64,000 bases of DNA, taken from positions 29,773 to 93,772 of the forward strand of contig JACJJM010000013.1 in NCBI GenBank assembly GCA_016900015.1, given 5' to 3'. Of the stretch, positions 44,752 to 52,401 are shown in pieces. This stretch comes from Phocaeicola coprophilus (GTDB lineage: Bacteria; Bacteroidota; Bacteroidia; Bacteroidales; Bacteroidaceae). The position numbers and the translations under genes are program-made. Within the stretch, counting starts at the first letter, position 1, and the number at the start of each line of letters is the position of its first letter. The notes under the pieces were generated by a model. It searched no databases. It saw only the letters and a list, made by a program, of their open reading frames with translations, and was not told where the DNA came from.

Positions 44752-44817
44752 AATTAAGAGTAGGAGAAAGCAAAGTAAAAGGTAGGACTTTACTGAGTAA
44801 AAAGTAGGACTTTACTT
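44752..44817. repeat. 22-bp tandem palindrome array between permease and TolC genes
   Basis: Two clear 22-bp units start at 44774 and 44796; they differ at two positions and each has outer arms AGTAAA and TTTACT with the dyad axis at position 11, i.e. the 21+1 geometry of the array at 30104-30235. A third, decayed unit (44752) shares GTAGGA in the middle. In addition GAAAGCAAAGTAAA (44766-44779) and TTTACTTTGCTTTC (44811-44824) form a perfect 14-bp outer inverted repeat, so the whole can also fold as one large hairpin. Confidence 0.75.
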
Positions 44818-44898
44818 TGCTTTCTTTACGGCCTTGCTTATCAGATACTTACAAAAGCCAAAAATGAGCAGTCCGCTCTTTCGAAATATGTCCGCTAT

Positions 44899-46371
44899 AT
44901 GAAGAAATATTTACTTATGCTTTCCCTTTTCATTGCCCTCCCCGCGGTGGCGCAACGCACGCTCACCCTGTCCGAGGCCATCGCCCTGGCCCGCCGGCAG
45001 AGCGTGGATGCGGCTGTGGCCCTCAACGAGCTGAAGGCTGCCTATTGGGAATATCGCACCTACCGTGCCGACCTCCTGCCCGAGGTGAACTTCACGGCCA
45101 CGCTTCCCTCCTACAACAAGTCGTACAGCCGCTACCAGCAGGACGACGGCTCCTATACGTTCGTGCGCAACAACAACCTGGGCATGGAGGGCGAGCTGTC
45201 CGTCGACCAGAACGTGTGGCTCACGGGCGGCAAGCTCTCGCTCACGACGTCGCTCTCCTACATCCGCCAGCTCAACGGCAACAAGCAGCAGCAGTTCATG
45301 AACGTCCCCCTCTCGCTCACGTTCACCCAGCCGCTCTTCGGCGTGAACACCCTCAAATGGCAGCGGCGCATCGCTCCCGTGCGCTATCGCGAGGCGCGTG
45401 CCTCGTTTCTCTCGGCCACGGAGGAGGTGACGGGCAAGACCATCACCTACTTCTTCCAGCTCCTGCTGGCCCGCGAGCAGCTGGCCATCGCGCGGCAGAA
45501 TCTGGAGAACTCCGAGAAGCTCTACAAGATAGCCGAAGCGAAGCGCCGCATCGGGCAAATCTCGGAAAATGACCGGCTGCAACTGCGCCTCTCGATGCTC
45601 AACGCGCGTGCCGCGCTGACCGACAGCGAGACGGAGCTGCGCTCGAAACAATTTCAGCTATGCTCTTTCTTGGGCCTGGAGGGCGGGGGCGACATCGAAC
45701 CGGTGCTCCCTGAGCGTGTGCCTGACGTGACGATAGGCTACGACGATGCGCTGCAAAAGGCTTTGGAAAACAACGCTTTTGCCCACAACCTCCGTCGCCG
45801 CCGCTTGGAGGCTGACTACGACGTGGCCCAGGCCCGCGGCAACCTGCGCAGCATCAGCCTGCGAGCTTCAGTGGGCCTCACGGGCCAGGACGACGGCCTG
45901 CGCCGTGTCTACCGCTCGTCTGGCTGGGGCAACAATCAGGTGGTCGAGGTGGGCGTGAGCATTCCGCTGCTCGACTGGGGCAAACGCCGGGGGCAGGTGC
46001 GCGTGGCCGAAAGCCAGCGCGAGACGGTGCGTGCCCAGCTCAGGCAGGAAGAGATGGATTTCCATCAGGACATCTTCCTGCTCGTGGAGCACTTCAACAA
46101 CCAGGCCATGCAGGTGCGCATTGCGCTCGAAGCCGACTCCGTCGCGCAGACGCGCTACGATGCCAATGTCCAGGCATTCATGATAGGCCAGATAAGCACG
46201 CTCGACCTGAACGACTCGCAGTCGTCCAAAGACGAGGCCCGGCAGACGCGCATCGAGCAACTGTATAATTACTGGAACTACTACTACCAGCTACGCAGTC
46301 TCACGCTCTGGGACTACGAGCGCGACGAGGAGCTGACGGCTGACTTTGAGGCTGTCGTCAGGGGGCGGTAG
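44899..46371 (+). CDS. TolC family outer-membrane efflux protein
   Basis: The 490-residue protein has a signal peptide (MKKYLLMLSLFIALPAVAQ) and two OEP repeats of long helices alternating with strands ('TLSEAIALARRQSVDAAVAL', 'KAAYWEYRTYRADLLPEV', 'LEADYDVAQARGNLRSISLR', 'GVSIPLLDWGKRRGQVRVAE'). It forms the outer-membrane channel for the HlyD/ABC pump upstream. The 218 bp before it carry no clear promoter, so read-through past the hairpins is likely. Confidence 0.93.
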   Translation: MKKYLLMLSLFIALPAVAQRTLTLSEAIALARRQSVDAAVALNELKAAYWEYRTYRADLLPEVNFTATLPSYNKSYSRYQQDDGSYTFVRNNNLGMEGELSVDQNVWLTGGKLSLTTSLSYIRQLNGNKQQQFMNVPLSLTFTQPLFGVNTLKWQRRIAPVRYREARASFLSATEEVTGKTITYFFQLLLAREQLAIARQNLENSEKLYKIAEAKRRIGQISENDRLQLRLSMLNARAALTDSETELRSKQFQLCSFLGLEGGGDIEPVLPERVPDVTIGYDDALQKALENNAFAHNLRRRRLEADYDVAQARGNLRSISLRASVGLTGQDDGLRRVYRSSGWGNNQVVEVGVSIPLLDWGKRRGQVRVAESQRETVRAQLRQEEMDFHQDIFLLVEHFNNQAMQVRIALEADSVAQTRYDANVQAFMIGQISTLDLNDSQSSKDEARQTRIEQLYNYWNYYYQLRSLTLWDYERDEELTADFEAVVRGR

Positions 46372-46390
46372 GGCCGGGTCAGGGCCTGTC

Positions 46391-46936
46391 TCATTTCAGG
46401 GTGACGAGGAGCAGGAGGGCGAAATGTTCCCGGAGCGAGGCACGCAGCTTCCGGTAGGCTGTCTTTTTAAGTGAGTGCACCGTGCCTTCCGAGATGCCCA
46501 GCGTCTGCGCGATTTCCTGGTTGCGCTTGCCCATGAGGCTGAGGCGTATGATGCGGCCCATCTGTACCGGAAGTTCGGCCACGGCCCGGCGCACGAGGAG
46601 GAAGGTCTCCTGGCGGATGATTTCGTCTTCGAGTTCGTACGTGTCCGTGTGGTTTGTTTGGTCGAAATTGTCGTCGATGTAAGCGTCGTGCTTGAGCATG
46701 TTGACGCAGCGGTTGCGTGCGGCGGTGTAGAGGAAGCCTTTCAGGCGATGGATGTCGTCGAAGCCGTTGCGGTGTTCCCAACAGGACAATAGCACCTCCT
46801 GGGCGATGTCCTTGCAAGGCTCGGGGTCGGCAATATATCGCTGGGCATAGACGCAGAGTATAGGATAATAGTCCTCGAACAGTTGTTTGAATGCACGGAT
46901 ATTGCCATTGCGTATATCGGTTATCAATGGGTCCAT
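46391..46936 (-). CDS. ECF-type RNA polymerase sigma factor
   Basis: The 181-residue sigma-70 family protein has region 2 ('RAFKQLFEDYYPILCVYAQR', 'LKGFLYTAARNRCVNMLKHD') and region 4 ('ELPVQMGRIIRLSLMGKRNQ', 'LGISEGTVHSLKKTAYRKLR'). The ATG at 46936 (MDPLITDIRNGN) is chosen because the upstream ATG (46963) lies before the -7 box. Such factors normally start sigma-fecR-susC operons and switch on polysaccharide or siderophore uptake. Here the sigma gene is downstream of broken susC and fecR genes, so its usual partner chain is disrupted. It converges on tolC with 19 bp between the stops. Confidence 0.92.
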   Translation of the reverse strand: MDPLITDIRNGNIRAFKQLFEDYYPILCVYAQRYIADPEPCKDIAQEVLLSCWEHRNGFDDIHRLKGFLYTAARNRCVNMLKHDAYIDDNFDQTNHTDTYELEDEIIRQETFLLVRRAVAELPVQMGRIIRLSLMGKRNQEIAQTLGISEGTVHSLKKTAYRKLRASLREHFALLLLVTLK

Positions 46937-46941
46937 GCTTG

Positions 46942-46949
46942 CAAAAGTA
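46942..46949 (-). promoter_or_regulatory. ECF sigma promoter -7 box, near-leaderless
   Basis: Minus strand TACTTTTG (TAnnTTTG) ends 5 bp before the sigma-factor ATG at 46936, so the mRNA would start at or next to the start codon. Confidence 0.55.
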
Positions 46950-46962
46950 CGATAATTCTTCA

Positions 46963-46991
46963 TTGTATATTATTTAATCGTTATACTTTTG
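46963..46991 (+). promoter_or_regulatory. Outward-facing promoter-like site antisense to susC remnant
   Basis: TTG (46963-46965), 18-bp spacer, TACTTTTG (46984-46991) on the plus strand reads into the 3' end of the truncated susC. The end of the susC frame lies within this box, as if a promoter belonging to another gene had been joined here. Confidence 0.35.
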
Positions 46992-48525
46992 CATAAAGTT
47001 TCAACATCAGAGTGTGGACTAAGGCAGATCTTTCATTGTATTTCTTATAGTATGGATTGGCTCGCACATAGTCACTAAAAGGAACAATAGGATTACTATA
47101 TTTGGTTTGTTGAGCTGTGAATTTATTGGTAAATTGGAGTTTGCCTACACGGTAAATTAAGTCTAGGTTCGCTCCTAAAACATCACGGTCAGACTTCTTC
47201 ATTACACCAGTGACACCATTATAATTAAGGCCAATACCAAACATAAATCCGCCGGCACCACCGTCTGCATAGAGCTGGTGACGATGATTGATACCAGTAC
47301 GTACGGGTTCTGCCAACCAATAGGTGTCAACTCCACTATTAATGTCTGCTAGATGTTTGTTATATAGAGCCTCTTTTTCGATAATATCTTGTACGCCTGT
47401 TTCACTATATTTCCCCGCCAGTCGTTCAAACTCCAGTTTTTCTCGTGCGTTCATCAGGTTGTAGCTGGTCAGGTCGGGCCAGGAGATGTCCATAGAGCCG
47501 TTGTAGCTCAATCGGAGTTGACCGGGCTGAGGCTTCACGGTCTCAACGACCACAACGCCGTTGGCTGCCTTCGAACCGTAGATGGCCGTTGAGGCGGCAT
47601 CTTTCAGGATGGTCATGGAGGCGATGCGGTTGATGTCGAGGTTGTAGATGGTCTCGAGGGTGCTTTCAAAGCCGTCGAGGATGAAGAGCGGTTGGTTGGG
47701 GTCTTCGGACACTTCGTCGCGCATACCCATGATACTGGACTTGCCTCGAATCTCAATGTCGGGCAGGCGGTTCGGGTCAGAACCGAAGATGTCGCTTTCC
47801 ATCAGGTTGAACGAGGGGTCGAGGCTGCGGAGGCTGGCGAGCGGGTTTTGTACGCCCACGGCTTTCAGTTCCTCGCCGCTGAAGCTGGCCGATGAGCCGG
47901 TGAAGGTGTCCTTACGCTTGGTGACGATGCCGGTGACGACCACTTCGTCGATGGTGGTGCTGCTCTCCAGGCGGACGACATAGTTTTCCGTCTTGTCGAG
48001 CAAGACAACTTCCTGTGGGTTCATGCCGACGAAGGAGACGATGACGGCTTTCGTTTTTTGTGGAACGGACAGGGTGAAACGTCCTTCGGCATCGGCAGTG
48101 ACGCCGTTTTTGGTGTCTCCCTTGACATAGATACTGGCGCCGGGCAGCGGTTCTCCCTGGGTGTCGAGCACCGTACCGGTAAGGGTTCGTTTGTTGCCTG
48201 GCAGAGGTTGTTGTGCATCCTTCTTCTCTCCCTTACGGATAATCACCGTGTTGTCTACAATCTCATACGTCAGCCCTGTGCCGCGAAGCACTTGGTCGAG
48301 CACTTCCTCCAGACTCTTGTTCTTCATGGAGCAGGTGACGGGCTTTATTCCTTGCAGAATCTGTTTCTGGTAGACAAACTCATGATTGGTTTTCTCCCTC
48401 AGGTCGGAAAACACTTTTTCAATGGGCGTGTTCTTGTACGCCGTGTCGATGTCTTGCGCCGATAGCGGCATGCCCAAGGCACCCAACAGCATTAAGCTGA
48501 ATAGTGTTCGTTTACTACTGTTCAT
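46981..48525 (-). pseudogene. Truncated SusC/RagA TonB-dependent receptor
   Basis: The 514-residue frame has a signal peptide (MNSSKRTLFSLMLLGALGMP), an STN domain ('IEKVFSDLREKTNHEFVYQK'), a carboxypeptidase-regulatory-like domain ('LTGTVLDTQGEPLPGASIYV'), the plug ('TIDEVVVTGIVTKRKDTFTG', 'ASTAIYGSKAANGVVVVET') and the first part of the barrel, then stops after 'RSALVHTLMLKLYAKV'. Full SusC proteins have about 1000 residues, so about half the barrel is missing and no susD follows. The last 480 bp (46981-47460) are clearly AT-richer than the rest, suggesting a recombined or chimeric end. Probably non-functional as a porin. Confidence 0.85.
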
Positions 48526-48539
48526 AGTGTTTCATTTTG

Positions 48540-49136
48540 TTATTGATTATTAGTAGTGATGATAATTTTCTCTCCTTTTATGCGGAAATTGATGCCACCG
48601 CTCTTCTCCAAGATGGACAATACCTCGGACAACTCACTGTAGCGAGGAGCGCTGCCCTTGAATACGGTCTTGGCCAGTCGGTTGTCGGTGATTTCGTAGT
48701 CGAAGTTATACCAGCGCGAGAGGGTCAGCATGATTTGGTCCAACGTTTGCTCTTCGAACGAGAAGCGGCCTTCGTGCCAACTGGTCACGGCACGGGTGTC
48801 GACCGGACGTACGAACGTGGAGCGCTCATCTTTCTGGAAGATGGCTTGGTGACCCGGAGTGAGTACCAGTTCGGCCTGTGTGTCGTGCAGGGGCTTGAGG
48901 GCGATGCTGCCTGACACGAGCGTCGTGTACACATTTTCATCTTCGGCGTATGCGTTGATGTTGAACTCCGTACCGTAGACTCGTACTTCCATGCCGGCGG
49001 ATTCCACATAGAAGGGGCGCAGGCTGTCTTTTTTCACTTTGAAATAGGCTTCGCCGTTCACTGTTACCCGGCGTTCTTTGTCGGTGAAGTTTTCCGGATA
49101 GATGAGCTGTGACTCGGCATTCAGCCACACTTCCGT
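48540..49136 (-). pseudogene. FecR-family anti-sigma factor, N-terminus lost
   Basis: About 198 residues match the periplasmic part of FecR: 'VWLNAESQLIYPENF', 'VNGEAYFKVKKDSLRPFYVE', 'VYGTEFNINAYAEDENVYTT', then a C-terminal STN-like DUF4974 domain ('SFEEQTLDQIMLTLSRWYNF'). The cytoplasmic sigma-binding part and membrane helix, about 130 residues, are absent. The frame runs upstream directly into GC-rich repeat copy 4 (Pro/Arg codons), so the break coincides with the repeat. The only start left is a GTG at 49130. It ends 14 bp before the susC remnant. Confidence 0.82.
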
Positions 49137-49207
49137 GCGCGGACGGAAAGGAGGGTAGGCGGGGACGGAAAGGAAGGCGTCCCCGGGCGGAAAGAAGGGT
49201 ATCCCCG
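49137..49207 (+). repeat. GC-rich dispersed repeat, copy 4, at the fecR breakpoint
   Basis: GGACGGAAAGGAGGGTAGGC, then GGGGACGGAAAGGAAGGCG and GGGCGGAAAGAAGGGTA: three imperfect internal units of the motif seen in copies 1-3. It replaces the 5' part of fecR. The stretch from here to the minisatellite (49208-49357) holds nothing recognised apart from a run of G (about 49288). Confidence 0.7.
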
Positions 49208-49357
49208 ATGGTGTCTGACATCGGTCAAGGTCGGGGTTTAGGGAGGCTTATGCTGCCACCTGCGCATAGATACATGTCGGTTTGAGGGGGGGGGTACTCT
49301 TTTGGTATATAAAGGATGATACGTTATAAGTAAGCCGCAAGAATTAAATGCATATAT

Positions 49358-49583
49358 GCAGAGTTTGTTGAGGGGCGTCAATGGTCGTTGCAAAATGCAG
49401 CGGCTCGTTGAGGGCCGTCAAAATGCTCCTGCAAAATGCAGCGGCTCGTTGAGGGTCGTCAAAATGCTCCTGCAAAATGCAGCAGCTCGTTGAGGGCCGT
49501 CAAAATGCTCCTGCAAAATGCAGCAGCTCGTTGAGGGTCGTCAAAATGCTCCTGCAAAATGCAGCGGCTCGTTGAGGACCGTC
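49358..49583. repeat. 41-bp tandem repeat (minisatellite)
   Basis: Units start at 49397, 49438, 49479 and 49520 with exact 41-bp spacing, a partial fifth unit at 49561 and a diverged 39-bp unit at 49358. Each contains GCAGCGGCTCGTTGAGGG and CAAAATGCTCCTGCAAAAT with only one or two changes between full units. Near identity implies recent expansion. No frame through it looks like a protein. The following 170 bp to 49759 contain an 8-bp repeated motif (TCTGTGTC/TCCGTGAC/TCTGTGTT) but no gene. Confidence 0.95.
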
Positions 49584-49759
49584 GTTGAGTTGCTGTAAAA
49601 ATGTAACGGTCAATCAAGGCCTTTGGAATATTTCTGCAAATTGAAGCAGTTCTTCGTAGTCCTCCGGAATCATATTAATCTGTGTCTCCGTGACTCTGTG
49701 TTTGATATTCTTCATTTCGACACATTCCCAAGGCGAAAGTCCTTACTATGTCGACCGCC

Positions 49760-50467
49760 TCATTTGGTTTTCAGCACGTCGAATAGATAGCTCAGCTTGA
49801 CGGTGATGGATGAGTTGCCCGAACGACCGAAATAGTCCCGTTTGGTGTTGCTGAAGATGTCGGCCAGGCCGTAGTAGTAGCGTCCTTCGAGGACGAAGTG
49901 CCCGATTTTCGTGCTCAGGTCGAGTCCGCCACCTCCGCAGATGCCATAGTCGAATTTGTTTTCCGTGGCTTTGCCATACTGTTCGGTGACATTGTTGGGG
50001 CGTTGGCTGGGGTCCCAGGGGAAACCTCCGTAAGTCTCCTTTTCGTTGATGAAGAAATTCAGTTGCGGGCCGGCGTTGATGAAGAAACGCACGCCGCGCT
50101 GCTCGCGTCCCCATCCCATGTTGAACATGAAGGGGATTTCCAAGTAGTTGGTCACACGCTGATAGGTGTTGTTGCTGCCATCTTCGATGACTTCTTTCCA
50201 GCCGCGTTGCGCCCAGTTGATCTCCATTTGCACGGCACAGATAGCAGTGAAATATTTCTCGCATGTATAACGGATGGTGATACCTCCACATTTTCCTATG
50301 AGGTAGGCGGTTTTGATGGTCGGGGTGAACGTGACGCTACTCAGGTTGATGCCGCCGTTGATACCGATGGCCAGGTCGCTGCGGTATTCGCCCACTTGTG
50401 CGGTGGCTCGTCCTCCTATCAGGAGGAACATGCAGAATATGCAAATATGTTTTAGGGTCTTGCTCAT
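49760..50467 (-). CDS. Outer-membrane beta-barrel protein (porin/PorT-like)
   Basis: The 235-residue protein has a signal peptide ('ICIFCMFLLIGGRATAQ') and alternating amphipathic strands with many aromatic/Gly residues ('LAIGINGGINLSSVTF', 'YLEIPFMFNMGWG', 'FVLEGRYYYGLADIF', final 'SSITVKLSYLFDV'). This matches the OmpW/PorT-like outer-membrane beta-barrel family of Bacteroidota, about 10 strands. Its ATG overlaps the stop of the LysM gene by 4 bp (ATGA), so they are translated together. Ligand or role unknown. Confidence 0.82.
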   Translation of the reverse strand: MSKTLKHICIFCMFLLIGGRATAQVGEYRSDLAIGINGGINLSSVTFTPTIKTAYLIGKCGGITIRYTCEKYFTAICAVQMEINWAQRGWKEVIEDGSNNTYQRVTNYLEIPFMFNMGWGREQRGVRFFINAGPQLNFFINEKETYGGFPWDPSQRPNNVTEQYGKATENKFDYGICGGGGLDLSTKIGHFVLEGRYYYGLADIFSNTKRDYFGRSGNSSITVKLSYLFDVLKTK

Positions 50468-52263
50468 TGGTCGAAATCCATTTTAATCAGTTCGTGATCC
50501 TTGGTGAAATGAATGAAAAACACCTTTTTGTTGATGAATCCTCCCCAATTGCTCACACGCTCGAAGCGGAAGCTTGTCTGGATGGGAGTCACTTGGATGT
50601 TGTTCAGGTGCTGTTCCAGTTTGTTTCCGTAGAGGGAAAGTCCTTTGAGCAGGTAGTGTGCCGTTTCGTATCCCAAGATGGCATATTTAGGATAGGTATT
50701 CAGGATTTCCTTGTGATACCATTGGCGGAACTCTTTTTGAAAGTTGACCACACTGACCGAGAGATTGTTTGCATAGAACGAGGTGTAGAAATACGTGTCG
50801 AACGTGTAGAAGTCGTCCAGATGATCGGTCGTGTAGGTCTGCCATTCCGGATAACCGAACAGGTGCAGGCTGTATTTATCGGGTGTCTCTTCGGCTTCCC
50901 ATGACAGCTTCAGGGCTTTGAGATAGGGCAGGAGTTTGATGAGCGCGATGTTGCTGCCTGATGTCGGGATGAGGATGTTTTCCGTGCCGGACTGCAAGGC
51001 TTGTTCGATGCTTTCCTTGCTGTTCGCGTTGATTTCGCGGAAGGGGATGTGTTGGTCTTTCAGTTCTTGCTTGAAGCCGCCGATGAATTCCCGTTTGTCT
51101 GTTTCTCCGTCGCCGGCATCGACGAAGATGATGTTGTTGCCGCGGAATTTGCGCAGGAAATGTTCGTATACTTTCGAGTACAGATAGGATTGTGGCGTGT
51201 TGACTTGGTAGAGATAGGGATTGCCGAATACTTCGTCACACTTTGATGTGAAGGGGACGACGAGGCGGATTTTGTTTTGTTCGCTGAAAGCCGATATGGC
51301 AGGGATGTGTGTGGCGTGTCCCGGTCCGATGATGAGATCCATGTCTTTCATTTCGCTTCGGGCAAGTATTTGGCGGACGGTCGCCGCATTGTTTTGTGTG
51401 TCGTAGGTGTGGATGTCGAATGATGTGCCGTTTTTCTTCAGCTCGTTGATGGCCATCAGGACGCCTTGGTAGTATTCCACCATACGCATCTGTTCACCTT
51501 GGTTGCCGCCATTGAGCATGAAGGGGAGCATGACAGCCACTTTCAGCTGGTTTTTGCGTTTCGTGTCCGAGTTGATACGTTCGAACAGTTCGCTGTTGGT
51601 CGGCATGGCACTTTCTCCGGGTGTGACGACGGGGGCGACAGGCATTTGTTTGTGAAATGGGATGCGGATGTATTTTCCCCGTTTCAGCTTTTCTGTTTTC
51701 AGCTCCGGGTTGGCTGCGATGAGTTCTTCTTCCGTGATGCCATATTCGCGGCAGATGCTGTAGATGGTTTCCCGGCGTTTCACTTTGTGGATGTCGCGGT
51801 AGCTTTGTTGGGGGATAACGACAGACTGGCTTGCCGGTTGGTCGCTCTGAATGATGGGGAGGTCGGCTGTCTTGTCTGCGGCCGGGATGATGATGACCTG
51901 TCCGCTGCGGAAGTTGCTTTCGCTCAGTCCCGGATTGGCCTTGCAGATGGCTTCCACAGTGACATCATATCGTTTCATAAGCCCGTAGAGTGTCTCCCCC
52001 GGCTGGATGGTGTGGTATTGCGGCCCGTTGTTGTCCTTTGATTGCGGGATGCGCAGGGTTTCACCGGCTTTGATAAACCGGTCACTGCCCGGGTTCAGAC
52101 GCACGATGTCGGCCACGGAGACATTGTATGTGGCAGCGATGGAGGTGAGATTTTCCCCTCGCGCGATGGTATGGAGGAAATAGGAGTCTGATGTTTGTGC
52201 CTGGAGGCATATCGGCAAGCAGGCAAGCAGCCCGATGCATAACCAGCGTCGTAGAATTTTCAT
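50464..52263 (-). CDS. LysM-repeat protein fused to periplasmic ligand-binding domain
   Basis: The 599-residue protein has a signal peptide ('WLCIGLLACLPICLQAQ'), three LysM modules ('FLHTIARGENLTSIAATYNV', 'YHTIQPGETLYGLMKRYDV', 'IHKVKRRETIYSICREYGI') for peptidoglycan binding in about 190 residues, then a type I periplasmic-binding-protein fold ('QLKVAVMLPFMLNGG' onward to 'EGLSLYG' region). This LysM-PBP1 combination is typical of Bacteroidota and uncharacterised; a cell-wall sensing or LpoA-like role in controlling peptidoglycan synthases is a guess. Operon with the barrel protein. Confidence 0.88.
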   Translation of the reverse strand: MKILRRWLCIGLLACLPICLQAQTSDSYFLHTIARGENLTSIAATYNVSVADIVRLNPGSDRFIKAGETLRIPQSKDNNGPQYHTIQPGETLYGLMKRYDVTVEAICKANPGLSESNFRSGQVIIIPAADKTADLPIIQSDQPASQSVVIPQQSYRDIHKVKRRETIYSICREYGITEEELIAANPELKTEKLKRGKYIRIPFHKQMPVAPVVTPGESAMPTNSELFERINSDTKRKNQLKVAVMLPFMLNGGNQGEQMRMVEYYQGVLMAINELKKNGTSFDIHTYDTQNNAATVRQILARSEMKDMDLIIGPGHATHIPAISAFSEQNKIRLVVPFTSKCDEVFGNPYLYQVNTPQSYLYSKVYEHFLRKFRGNNIIFVDAGDGETDKREFIGGFKQELKDQHIPFREINANSKESIEQALQSGTENILIPTSGSNIALIKLLPYLKALKLSWEAEETPDKYSLHLFGYPEWQTYTTDHLDDFYTFDTYFYTSFYANNLSVSVVNFQKEFRQWYHKEILNTYPKYAILGYETAHYLLKGLSLYGNKLEQHLNNIQVTPIQTSFRFERVSNWGGFINKKVFFIHFTKDHELIKMDFDQ

Positions 52264-52289
52264 TCTTATAAAGAGTTTTGATTTGTCGG

Positions 52290-52297
52290 CAAAAGTA
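52290..52297 (-). promoter_or_regulatory. Putative LysM-gene promoter -7 box
   Basis: Minus strand TACTTTTG (TAnnTTTG), 27 bp before the ATG at 52263. Confidence 0.5.
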
Positions 52298-52372
52298 TAA
52301 AAACTCTTGGCATATACCTACGTAAAATGAAATATTCTTTCGCCCCGTGTCCGTAATATCGTCGCGAAGCAT

Positions 52373-52380
52373 TATTTTTG
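52373..52380 (+). promoter_or_regulatory. Putative uvrA promoter -7 box
   Basis: TATTTTTG (TAnnTTTG), 22 bp before the uvrA ATG; no clear -33 TTTG. Confidence 0.5.
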
Positions 52381-52401
52381 CACGAATTCTAGAATTGCTA
52401 T

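Noticed and set aside
49614..49715. 33-codon open frame on the minus strand (MKNIKHRVTETQ..., ending FQRP)
   Set aside because: Its first part is made of an 8-bp repeated motif (ACACAGAG/TCACGGAG) common in intergenic DNA; no family resemblance or good start context.
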